Source: an uncultured Lachnospiraceae bacterium
Lineage (GTDB): Bacteria; Bacillota; Clostridia; Lachnospirales; Lachnospiraceae
Assembly: GCA_910583615.1 (NCBI GenBank)
Contig: CAJTXP010000037.1
Coordinates: 1-43,299, forward strand
DNA: 43,299 bases
Direction of reading: 5' to 3'
Each line of letters starts with the position of its first letter. Positions within the stretch are counted from its first letter, which is position 1. A program made the translations under genes and the position numbers. Under the pieces are notes generated by a model. That model was not told the origin of the DNA. It made no database searches and saw only the letters and a list, made by a program, of their open reading frames with translations. Positions 9,601 through 15,995 of the stretch are shown here, in pieces.

Positions 9601-9997
9601 TCAGTTTTTCAAATGGAAGCAGCGGATCCATACACCCGTCAAGCGTTGTTACGATCACCGCCGCTTTCCCTGACACCAGCCTGCTAACTGCCGTCATTCT
9701 CTGTTTCAGCAGTTCATTTCCCTGTATATCCGCATGAAAAAAGAGAAAATCTTTTGCAGGATAATAAAATGCTTCTTCACCAAGCGCTTCATATTCCTCG
9801 TGGATTTCCTTTGCCTTTAATTCACTGTACGTAAGAATCAGTTTTACCTGCCATTCGCGTCCGAGACTGTACATCAGATGTGTTTTCTGAGACTCCACAC
9901 ATCCGGTAAGAAGCAGAAGCTCTTCTCTTTTTGCAAGCTTCTCCCGCGCCTGCACAAACGTCTCCAGCTGCAGCAGCGGTTCATAAAAAGTATCCAT
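6632..9997 (-). CDS. mfd: Transcription-repair coupling factor Mfd
   Basis: 1121-residue DNA translocase that removes stalled RNA polymerase from lesions and recruits UvrA. Domains in order: UvrB-like module (1-330), RNA polymerase interaction domain around 450-520 (DLSVGDYVVHENHGLGIY), RecG-like helicase lobes with Walker A GDVGYGKTEVA near 600 and DEEQRFG near 698, motif VSTTIIETGMDI, QLRGRVGRS, and the C-terminal TRCF domain (IPDSYIRNEALKLDIYRRI). Length is close to the usual 1150. AGGAG precedes the ATG, 10 nt after the pth stop, so the two are cotranscribed. The pth-mfd order is as in Bacillus. Confidence 0.97.
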   Translation of the reverse strand: MDTFYEPLLQLETFVQAREKLAKREELLLLTGCVESQKTHLMYSLGREWQVKLILTYSELKAKEIHEEYEALGEEAFYYPAKDFLFFHADIQGNELLKQRMTAVSRLVSGKAAVIVTTLDGCMDPLLPFEKLKDLVLTIQTGSILEMEAVKRRLVRMGYERVGQVDMPGQFAVRGGILDIYPLTEESPVRIELWDEEVDSIRSFDAESQRSMENLEEIILYPAAELSPGEYHVDGVSLLDYVGRYRSLVFLDEVNRLFERGETVEKEYRQNFENRMEKGQIIPGQKEEIFPCEKVMYWLNRMRGAALGTLETTDKRMEFHSRYRLETRSVQSYNNHFELLVKDLKRWKKENYQVVLMCASRTRGKRLAEELLAEGLAAFYSEDEKRVAQPGEIMVVHGNVFRGYEYPMIRFAVISETDVFGREKKKKRRKQRVYEGRKISSFTDLSVGDYVVHENHGLGIYRGIEKITVDKTVKDYMKIEYSKGACLYILATQLDMIQKYGGADAAKVPRLNTLGGQDWKKTRSRVKGAVQEVAKDLVELYAARQSEKGYVYGPDTVWQKEFEELFPYEETEDQQKAIQDMKRDMESSRIMDRLICGDVGYGKTEVAVRAAFKAVQESRQVVYLVPTTILAQQHYNTFVQRMKEFPVRIDLLCRFRTPAQQKKTLEDLRRGLVDIVIGTHRVLSKDVEYKDLGLLIIDEEQRFGVADKEKIKKLKTNVDVLALSATPIPRTLHMSLAGIRDMSVLEEPPMDRMPIQTYVCEYDEEMVRAAVHRELARDGQVYYVYNRVETIADITHRLQELVPEANVAFAHGQMKEHELERIMYEFIEGNIDVLVSTTIIETGMDISNVNTIIIHDADRMGLSQLYQLRGRVGRSNRTAYAFLLYKKDKMLKEVAEKRLHAIREYTDLGSGFKIAMRDMEIRGAGTMLGERQHGHMQAVGYNLYCKMLNEAVRKMKGEQQSAADDFETVADLQIDAYIPDSYIRNEALKLDIYRRIAAVENEEERDDMLEELIDRFGDPPGSVQNLLEITRLRSQAHELYIREIKGREDQIIFTMYEKAGIHPARIPELLARMEGAMLFKKTEPIQFVYQIKRSRQMPEKSLLALTAQLLKEMRMLIETEF

Positions 9998-10007
9998 TTG
10001 CCGGCTC

Positions 10008-10577
10008 CTAAACTTTCAGATTAAACTCATTCATTGCAGAATCAGGCCCCTTTGTCAGAATCCCTGACACTGCCTGCACCGCACGGTCATATGCTTCCTG
10101 CATCTTCTTTTCCGTTTCTTTTTCAAAATGTCCCAGTACATAATCCGCAAGATCGTATCCATCCGGCTTCCCGCCGACCCCCACCTTGATCCGCAAAAAC
10201 ACCTGCGTCCCCAGATGCTGTATGATATTCCTGATCCCGTTATGCCCTCCGGCGCTTCCTTTTTTCCGGATCCGAAGCTGCCCGGCATCAAGAGAAATGT
10301 CATCATATATCACCAGAAACTCTTCTTCCGGATCCACCTTATAAAAATCCATTACTTCCCGAACACTCTCACCGCTCAGATTCATATAGGTCTGCGGCTT
10401 TATCAAAAGCACCCTGTGCCCCTCCACTGATCCGGTACCGCAGAGCGCCCTGTGCTTCTTCTGGTTTATCTCAATCCCGTACTTCTCTGCCAGTCTGTCA
10501 ATCACCTGAAAACCAACATTATGCCTCGTCTTTTCATATCTGCTTCCCGGATTCCCAAGCCCTGCAATCACAAACAT
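10008..10577 (-). CDS. pth: Peptidyl-tRNA hydrolase
   Basis: 189-residue enzyme that frees tRNA from peptidyl-tRNA dropped by stalled ribosomes. MFVIAGLGNPG opens the protein. Catalytic His is H19 in TRHNVGF, and YDDISLDAG carries the conserved Asp near 92. GSAGGHNGIRNI and RIKVGVGGKP are the other family signatures. The length is standard. The start at 10577 has GGAGAGAAG immediately upstream; a longer frame adding 23 residues has no such site. The gene heads the run pth-mfd-prsA-prsA-GH25-pncB and has a good promoter at 10618-10646. Confidence 0.96.
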   Translation of the reverse strand: MFVIAGLGNPGSRYEKTRHNVGFQVIDRLAEKYGIEINQKKHRALCGTGSVEGHRVLLIKPQTYMNLSGESVREVMDFYKVDPEEEFLVIYDDISLDAGQLRIRKKGSAGGHNGIRNIIQHLGTQVFLRIKVGVGGKPDGYDLADYVLGHFEKETEKKMQEAYDRAVQAVSGILTKGPDSAMNEFNLKV

Positions 10578-10617
10578 CTTCTCTCTCCATCCTGTATCTG
10601 CACCTTTATTCACGTGT

Positions 10618-10646
10618 ATTTTACATGACCACCCCCCTTTTTGCAA
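10618..10646 (-). promoter_or_regulatory. Sigma-A type promoter of the pth-mfd operon
   Basis: Minus-strand TTGCAA (10641-10646), 17-nt spacer, TAAAAT (10618-10623). The -10 ends about 40 nt before the pth ATG. A G-rich spacer (AAAGGGGGGTGG) is unusual. Confidence 0.7.
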
Positions 10647-10688
10647 CCCCGACGCCGCTCAAAAAATTTCCACAGGACGGACGACACT

Positions 10689-10902
10689 GCTTTTCACGGG
10701 GTGGGAGGCGGTCTGCACGCCGGGCCTGTGTGCTCTGCAGCGCTGTGTGGACTGGAGCGGACAGCGGAGTTGTTTTGTCCGTCACAGACGAACAGACCTG
10801 TCCGGATGAGACGGACAAAACGGCTCCGGTGCCCGATACACTCCATACGAGCGCAGAGCACACAGGCCCGGCGCGCAGACCGCCTCCCACCCCGTGAAAA
10901 GC
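10689..10902 (+). repeat. Palindromic structured repeat, copy 1
   Basis: Arms 10689-10738 and 10853-10902 are complementary over 50 nt with one mismatch (A10717 opposite C10874). Inside, CGGAGTTGTTTTGTCCGTC (10765-10783) pairs fully with 10810-10828, allowing two G-U pairs, and GTGTGGA (10745-10751) pairs with TCCATAC (10843-10849). The core shares long blocks with copies at 15.8 and 43.2 kb. It is intergenic, between spoVG and pth. The loop is 2 nt shorter than in copy 2, which shifts the reading frame, so the element is not protein-coding. Function unknown: MITE/REP-like mobile repeat or structured RNA. Confidence 0.9.
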
Positions 10903-10916
10903 AACCGGACGACAGC

Positions 10917-10949
10917 AAAGAACCCGCAGCGCGGCGCCGCAGGCTCTTT
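10917..10949 (-). terminator. Likely terminator of glgC-glgD-spoVG
   Basis: Minus-strand hairpin beginning AAAGAGCC and ending GGGTTCTTT, with a GC-rich, imperfect stem around GCGGCGCCGC. It lies 26 nt past the spoVG stop. The T tract is short and is contained in the stem end. Confidence 0.55.
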
Positions 10950-10974
10950 GGTATCTCTTTTGTTCCACAATATC

Positions 10975-11259
10975 CTACTCTGTTACGGTTACTGCCTCCA
11001 TCCCTGAAACCGCTTCCTCATATCTGTTCAGGATCATGGTCTGGATCGAGTCTCTGGTAAGTGAATTGATCGGATGCGCAATGTCGCGGTATTCCCCATC
11101 CGAGGCTTTTCTGCTCGGCATCGCAATAAACATTCCCTTCTCGCCCTCAATGACCTTGATATCATGAACTACGAACTCCTCGTCAATCGTAATGGATACA
11201 ACCGCTTTCATCTTGCCTTCTTTTGCTACTTTACGGACCCGTACATCTGTAATCTTCAT
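10975..11259 (-). CDS. spoVG: SpoVG, RNA/DNA-binding regulator
   Basis: 94 residues, full family length. MKITDVRVRKVAKEGKMKAV, then FVVHDIKVIEGEKGMFIAMP and DIAHPINS are diagnostic. SpoVG is a small nucleic-acid-binding regulator affecting sporulation septation and, in other Firmicutes, virulence and capsule genes. The start has AAGGAG 7 nt upstream; a GTG six codons earlier overlaps the ribosome binding site and is rejected. It lies 43 nt after glgD and probably shares its transcript, linking a developmental regulator to glycogen synthesis genes. No separate promoter seen. Confidence 0.96.
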   Translation of the reverse strand: MKITDVRVRKVAKEGKMKAVVSITIDEEFVVHDIKVIEGEKGMFIAMPSRKASDGEYRDIAHPINSLTRDSIQTMILNRYEEAVSGMEAVTVTE

Positions 11260-11302
11260 GATAAAACTCCTTTTCACCTGACGCCTTACTAAAACTTCAC
11301 AC

Positions 11303-12421
11303 CTACATTACATATCTGTCATTCTTCTCAATGACAACCTTCACACCATTCTCACCCACATGACGGGAATTGGCACGAATCGTATCTCTGCTTTCCACAA
11401 TACAGTTTTCGATGTATGTGTTGTCTCCAAGATAGACATCGTTCAGAATGATGGAATTTTTGATTACACAGTTGTTCCCCACGAACACCTTCTTGAACAG
11501 AACAGAATTCTCAACCGTGCCGTTGATAATACACCCGCTTGCAACCAGGCTGTTCTTTACGTTTGAGCCTGCATTGTACTTTGCCGGCGGAAGGTCCTGT
11601 ACCTTGGAATAAATCTCCGGATATTCCTGCAGGAAATGCTTTCTTACATCCGGCTTCAGGAAATCCATATTCGTCTGGTAGTAGGACTCTACCGAAGAGA
11701 TACTGTTCCAGTAACTGTCCATCCGGTAAACGTAGATCTTCTTTACATTCTTGTAACGGATCAGAATATCCCGCACAAAATCGTAACGGTCCTCCTGTGC
11801 ACACTTCTCAATCAGTTCAATCAGCTGACGTCTCCGGATAATATAGATACCGCAGGAAACCAGTGTTGCATCTGTCGTCATTGGTTTCTCTTCCATATCG
11901 ATCAGCCTGCCGTTTCCGTCATCCTTGACCACGCCAAAACGGCTCATGTCAGTCCCCTCCGGCATCTCCTTACATACGACCGTGATGTCCGACTTCTTCT
12001 CGATGTGATACTCCAGCACCTTATTGTAGTCCATCTTGTAGATCCCGTCACCGGAGGCGATGACTACATAAGGCTCATGGCTCTGTTTTAACCAGTCCAG
12101 ATTCTGGTAAATACAGTCTGCCGTACCGCGGTACCAGAAATTATTGTCTGCGGTTACCATGGGAGTAAAAATATAAAGTCCGCCCTGCTTTCTTCCAAAA
12201 TCCCACCATTTGGAGGAACTTAAATGTTCATTCAGGGAACGGGAATTATACTGGGTCAATACGGCCACTTTCTGAACATGAGAATTGGACATATTGCTCA
12301 GCGCAAAGTCAATCCCCCGATAACTGCCTGCCACCGGCATGGCTGCAATGGCGCGCTTGACAGACAGCTCCTTCATCCTGTGGTTGTTGCCTCCTGCTAA
12401 AATCAATCCTATCGCTCTCAT
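11303..12421 (-). CDS. glgD: Glucose-1-phosphate adenylyltransferase regulatory subunit GlgD
   Basis: 372 residues. A nucleotidyltransferase-fold N-terminus and left-handed beta-helix C-terminus (CIINGTVENSVLFKKVFVG) match GlgC, but the pyrophosphorylase signature is degenerate: LILAGGNNHRMKEL in place of LLAGGQGSRLxxLT. In Firmicutes GlgD is thought to pair with GlgC as a weakly active or regulatory partner for ADP-glucose synthesis. SGDGIYKMDYN and MEEKP are retained. The ATG start shares its A with the glgC stop (TGATG), so translation is coupled; a GTG one codon upstream is also possible. Confidence 0.93.
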   Translation of the reverse strand: MRAIGLILAGGNNHRMKELSVKRAIAAMPVAGSYRGIDFALSNMSNSHVQKVAVLTQYNSRSLNEHLSSSKWWDFGRKQGGLYIFTPMVTADNNFWYRGTADCIYQNLDWLKQSHEPYVVIASGDGIYKMDYNKVLEYHIEKKSDITVVCKEMPEGTDMSRFGVVKDDGNGRLIDMEEKPMTTDATLVSCGIYIIRRRQLIELIEKCAQEDRYDFVRDILIRYKNVKKIYVYRMDSYWNSISSVESYYQTNMDFLKPDVRKHFLQEYPEIYSKVQDLPPAKYNAGSNVKNSLVASGCIINGTVENSVLFKKVFVGNNCVIKNSIILNDVYLGDNTYIENCIVESRDTIRANSRHVGENGVKVVIEKNDRYVM

Positions 12422-13692
12422 CACCTGTCACCTGCCTTAATCAATGTCTCACCGTCTGCAAGCACTCCATTCGGATAATCACTGCTCTGTGTTTCACCGG
12501 AAACCGCAGTGTTCAGGCCAATCTTTACGCCGGCAGGAATGACTGTATTTTCACCAATCGTCACCAGGCCAAAAGAATATACCTTCGGATTCACTTTATT
12601 CGGAATATTCTCTCCTGCGCCCAGAATGCAGTGATCTCCCACCGTAACTTCCTCTGCAATAATGGCTCTGTCCACCTGGCATCCTGCACCGATGGATGTG
12701 TTTTTCATAACGATGGAATCGCGCACCACGGCTCCTTTGCCAACCGTAACACCGGCCCCTATCACAGAATTGATCACCGTTCCCTCTATGGTGGAATTGC
12801 CGCAGACGATGCTGCGCTCAATAAAGCCGTCTTCCGATACATAAAGCGGCGGCACCGCATCGCTCTTCGTGTAGATTTTCCAGAACTCCTCATACAGGTT
12901 GAATTCCGGAATAATATCGATCAGCTCCATATTGGCTTCCCAGTAAGAACCCAAGGTTCCCACATCCTTCCAGTAGCCGTTGTACTCATAAGAGAACAGG
13001 CGCTCTCCGTTATCCAGACAATCCGGCAGAATATGCTTTCCAAAGTCACAGTTCGGCACATTCCGCATCTTGATCAGAGATTCTCTCAGCGCCTTCCAGG
13101 TAAAGATATAAATACCCATGGACGCAAGATTGCTTCTTGGATTCGCAGGTTTCTCTTCGAATTCCCTGATCTGGCCGTTCTCATCCGTGATCACGACTCC
13201 AAAGCGTCCCGCCTCTTCCCACGGAACCGGCATGCATGCAATCGTAACGGCTGCATCATTCTCTTTATGATACTCCAGCATCACTTCGTAATCCATCTTG
13301 TAAATGTGGTCACCCGAAAGAATCAGAACATAATCCGGATTATATGTATCAATATAGTCAATGTTCTGATAGATCGCATTCGCAGTTCCGGAATACCAGT
13401 CACTTCCCGCACTTCTTTCATACGGCGAAAGAATGGTCACTCCTCCGTTGTTGCGGTCCAGATCCCACGGCATACCGATACCGATATGCGTATTCAGGCG
13501 AAGCGGCTGATACTGGGTCAGTACCCCGACTGTGTCGATCCCTGAATTGATACAGTTGCTGAGAGGGAAGTCAATAATACGGTACTTTCCGCCGAAGGCA
13601 ACCGCAGGTTTTGCCACCTTCGCAGTGAGCACTCCAAGCCTGCTCCCCTGTCCGCCTGCCAAAAGCATGGCTATCATCTCTTTTTTAATCAC
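12421..13692 (-). CDS. glgC: Glucose-1-phosphate adenylyltransferase GlgC
   Basis: 423-residue enzyme making ADP-glucose from glucose-1-phosphate and ATP, the committed step of glycogen synthesis. Catalytic signature MLLAGGQGSRLGVLTAKVAK is at residues 9-28, followed by GGKYRIIDFPLSNC, SGTANAIYQNIDYI, SGDHIYKMDY and EEKPANP. The C-terminal beta-helix (CGNSTIEGTVINSVIGAGVT) is the allosteric domain. The likely start is GTG, preceded by AGAGGTGATA; it gives MIKKEMIAMLLAGG, matching known GlgC N-termini. A longer frame reading through the promoter is rejected. Confidence 0.95.
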   Translation of the reverse strand: MIKKEMIAMLLAGGQGSRLGVLTAKVAKPAVAFGGKYRIIDFPLSNCINSGIDTVGVLTQYQPLRLNTHIGIGMPWDLDRNNGGVTILSPYERSAGSDWYSGTANAIYQNIDYIDTYNPDYVLILSGDHIYKMDYEVMLEYHKENDAAVTIACMPVPWEEAGRFGVVITDENGQIREFEEKPANPRSNLASMGIYIFTWKALRESLIKMRNVPNCDFGKHILPDCLDNGERLFSYEYNGYWKDVGTLGSYWEANMELIDIIPEFNLYEEFWKIYTKSDAVPPLYVSEDGFIERSIVCGNSTIEGTVINSVIGAGVTVGKGAVVRDSIVMKNTSIGAGCQVDRAIIAEEVTVGDHCILGAGENIPNKVNPKVYSFGLVTIGENTVIPAGVKIGLNTAVSGETQSSDYPNGVLADGETLIKAGDR

Positions 13693-13735
13693 GCTATCAC
13701 CTCTTGCTGTAACATTAAAATGCTTTGATGCGGAT

Positions 13736-13764
13736 ATTATACCATATCTTCTGTAAATAGTGAA
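13736..13764 (-). promoter_or_regulatory. Promoter of glgC-glgD-spoVG
   Basis: Minus-strand TTCACT (13759-13764), 17-nt spacer, TATAAT (13736-13741), with TGG directly before the -10 (extended -10). It lies 44 nt upstream of the glgC GTG. Confidence 0.8.
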
Positions 13765-13921
13765 TATTTTCACACAAAATTGTTCCCGTTTTTTTAACAT
13801 TATGTAATATTTTTTTTGTTTTTAGAAAACAGGAAATATCTCTTTTCGGCATTTTTCACATAATATCCCCATTTATTTTATCAATTTTTAAATTGCTTCT
13901 GGTTTTCTTCTATCCGCCGCA

Positions 13922-13949
13922 TTGATTTTTCCGGTAAAGGAAGTATAAT
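13922..13949 (+). promoter_or_regulatory. Promoter of murC
   Basis: TTGATT (13922-13927), 16-nt spacer, TATAAT (13944-13949), 26 nt before the murC ATG. The 170 bp between this and the divergent glgC promoter is A/T-rich with no other recognised element. Confidence 0.75.
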
Positions 13950-13975
13950 AAAAAGAAAAAAGGAGATTTTCCACT

Positions 13976-15361
13976 ATGTATCAGATAGATTTTCAACGTC
14001 CTGTACACGTTCATTTTATCGGCATCGGCGGAATCAGCATGAGCGGCCTTGCCGAGATCCTGTTAAAAGAAGGATTTACCATATCCGGTTCCGATGCCAG
14101 CCGGTCCGCGCTCACCAGTCACCTGGAAAGCCTCGGCGCATCCATTGCCTGCGGACAGCGTGCGGAGAACATCCAAAGCGGCATGGATGTGGTCGTCTAC
14201 ACCGCCGCCATACATCCGGACAATCCGGAATTTGCCGCTGCAAAAGCGGCCGGAATTCCAATGCTCACAAGGGCAGAGCTGCTGGGCCAGATCATGCGCA
14301 ATTACCAGACGGCCATCGCCGTGGCCGGAACTCACGGGAAGACCACCACAACTTCCATGCTCTCCACCCTGCTTCTGGCTGCCGGAAAAGATCCCACCAT
14401 CACGGTAGGCGGAATTCTGCCGGAGATCGGCGGCAACATCAGAGTCGGACATTCTGATCTTTTTTTGACGGAAGCCTGCGAGTACACCAACAGCTACCTG
14501 TCCTTTCATCCAACAGTAAGCATTATTCTAAATATAGAAGAAGACCATATGGACTTCTTTAAGGATATTACAGATATCCGTTCTTCCTTCCGCCGGTTTG
14601 CCGCGCTTCTGCCGGATGACGGACTGCTGGTGATCAACGGCGCGGTCGAGCATCCGGAAGAGATCACTGACGGCATCCAGGCACGGTTTGTCACGTACGG
14701 GCTTACCAGAACAGAAGATTATTCTGTTGATCCGGACCGTATCGCCTGGGATGAAAAGGGCTGCGCCTCTTTCCTTCTATACCATAAGGAAAAACCAGTC
14801 GGTACGATCACTCTGAATGTCCCTGGAATCCACAATGTATCAAACGCACTGGCTGCCATGGCCGCAGCTTTGGAACTTGGCATCGGCTTTGAACAGGCAG
14901 CGGCAGGGCTTGCAGATTTCCACGGTACAGAACGCCGCTTCCAGTACAAAGGACAGCGGCAGGGCGTGACCATTGTGGATGATTATGCCCACCATCCCAC
15001 CGAGATCCGGGCAACGCTCACGACCGCCGCACACTGCAGCCACCGGGAACTCTGGTGCGTCTTCCAGCCCCATACCTATACCCGCACAAAAGCATTCCTG
15101 AAGGAATTTGCCCAGGCTCTTTCGCTTGCAGACCATGTGGTACTGACAGATATCTATGCTGCAAGGGAACAGAACACCATCGGTATCAGTTCCGAAGATC
15201 TTTTGAAAGAACTACAGAAAACCGGGACCGACTGCTGTTATTTTCCGACATTTGAAGAAATCGAAAAATTTTTACAAAAAAAATGTATGCACGGGGACCT
15301 GTTGATAACTATGGGTGCAGGAGATGTGCTGAAAATCGGGGAAAATCTGCTTTCTGTATAA
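13976..15361 (+). CDS. murC: UDP-N-acetylmuramate--L-alanine ligase
   Basis: 461-residue cytoplasmic Mur ligase that adds the first L-alanine to UDP-MurNAc in peptidoglycan synthesis. N-terminal Rossmann domain VHFIGIGGISMSGLAEIL binds the UDP sugar. The ATP loop AGTHGKTTTTS is near residue 118, the central ligase motifs include EACEYTNSYL and LNIEEDHMDF, and the C-terminal domain has VDDYAHHPTEIRATL and FQPHTYTRT. Length is typical. AAGGAG lies 10 nt upstream of the ATG. It is followed by a 630-bp gene-free region rather than other cell-wall genes. Confidence 0.97.
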   Translation: MYQIDFQRPVHVHFIGIGGISMSGLAEILLKEGFTISGSDASRSALTSHLESLGASIACGQRAENIQSGMDVVVYTAAIHPDNPEFAAAKAAGIPMLTRAELLGQIMRNYQTAIAVAGTHGKTTTTSMLSTLLLAAGKDPTITVGGILPEIGGNIRVGHSDLFLTEACEYTNSYLSFHPTVSIILNIEEDHMDFFKDITDIRSSFRRFAALLPDDGLLVINGAVEHPEEITDGIQARFVTYGLTRTEDYSVDPDRIAWDEKGCASFLLYHKEKPVGTITLNVPGIHNVSNALAAMAAALELGIGFEQAAAGLADFHGTERRFQYKGQRQGVTIVDDYAHHPTEIRATLTTAAHCSHRELWCVFQPHTYTRTKAFLKEFAQALSLADHVVLTDIYAAREQNTIGISSEDLLKELQKTGTDCCYFPTFEEIEKFLQKKCMHGDLLITMGAGDVLKIGENLLSV

Positions 15362-15363
15362 AG

Positions 15364-15559
15364 TTATCCACATTATCCACATGTTTATCAACATAATAAG
15401 TTGTATAGGCATGTGGATTTTTTCGTGGATAACACATTTACATAATATGATCTGCATTTCATCCCGAAAACTGCGTATTTTTCCCATTTTTCGTCGTTTT
15501 TTGTCGAATTCGGTTTCCCATAATAAAAACTGTCCACCAGGTTATCCACATTATCCACA
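15364..15559. promoter_or_regulatory. DnaA-box cluster
   Basis: Four perfect DnaA boxes TTATCCACA occur as two abutting pairs: 15364-15372 with 15373-15381, and 15542-15550 with 15551-15559. A near-box TTATCAACA is at 15385-15393, and TTATCCACG on the minus strand is at 15424-15432. The tandem-pair module, with flanks, is repeated exactly over 23 bp. About 155 bp of fairly A/T-rich DNA lies between the pairs. No dnaA or dnaN is nearby, so this is more likely a DnaA titration or regulatory site than the main origin. It lies ahead of two helicase-loader genes. Confidence 0.8.
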
Positions 15560-15626
15560 TGTTATTAAACGCCCCGTTTCCCGGACCCCTGTGGTTTTTC
15601 CGCCTGTTTTCTTTTTCCAAACCTTA

Positions 15627-15635
15627 TGATATAAT
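15627..15635 (+). promoter_or_regulatory. Extended -10 promoter for the dnaD-dnaC genes
   Basis: TGATATAAT is a perfect extended -10 (TGn plus TATAAT at 15630-15635). The -35 position (TTTTCT, 15607-15612) is weak. If used, it gives a leader of about 350 nt containing the 51-bp repeats and palindromic copy 2. Confidence 0.5.
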
Positions 15636-15750
15636 GTCACCAGCTGGAGCGAAGCGGAAGCTGATGACCTGCGCGGGCATCAGCGAGCTTCCCTGTGTCA
15701 TAATGTCACCAGCTGGAGCGAAGCGAAAGCTGATGACCTGCGCGGGCATC
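15631..15750 (+). repeat. Pair of 51-bp direct repeats with internal hairpin
   Basis: Units 15631-15681 and 15700-15750 (period 69) differ at one base. Each begins ATAATGTCACCAGCT and ends TGCGCGGGCATC, and contains CAGCT...AGCTG around GGAGCGAAGCGGA, able to form a small hairpin. They directly precede palindromic repeat copy 2. Not recognised as a known family. Confidence 0.85.
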
Positions 15751-15770
15751 CTTAAAAGGGGACTCTTACG

Positions 15771-15964
15771 GGGTGGGCGGTTCTGTGCCCCGGGACTCTG
15801 TGATCTGCAGCGCTGTGTGGACTGGAGCGGACGGCGGAACCGTTTTGTCCGTCTCAGGCGAACCGGCACCTGTCCGAATGAGACGGACAAAACGGCTCCG
15901 GTGTCCGATACATTCCATACGAGCGCAGATCACAGAGTCCCGGGGCGCAGACCGCCGCCCACCC
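15771..15964 (+). repeat. Palindromic structured repeat, copy 2
   Basis: Arms 15771-15808 and 15925-15964 are complementary apart from a 2-nt length difference. The inner stem CGGAACCGTTTTGTCCGTC (15835-15853) pairs with 15882-15900 with one mismatch. The outer-arm sequence differs from copy 1 but stays self-complementary: ACTCTGTGA faces TCACAGAGT here, against CCTGTGTGC facing GCACACAGG in copy 1. The middle 26-nt and 24-nt blocks are nearly identical to copy 1. It ends 31 nt before the DnaD-like start codon. Confidence 0.9.
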
Positions 15965-15995
15965 GCGAACAATAACAAAAAGTGGAAGTGTGAGT

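Noticed and set aside
10625..11060. Open frames across palindrome copy 1, on both strands
   Set aside because: The frames arise from the GC-rich inverted repeat, lack ribosome binding sites, and the 2-nt indel between copies breaks the translation.
15364..15559. Chromosomal oriC
   Set aside because: The DnaA boxes are convincing, but dnaA, dnaN, rpmH or gyrase genes are not nearby and no clear 13-mer-like unwinding repeats are seen. Kept as a DnaA-box cluster only.
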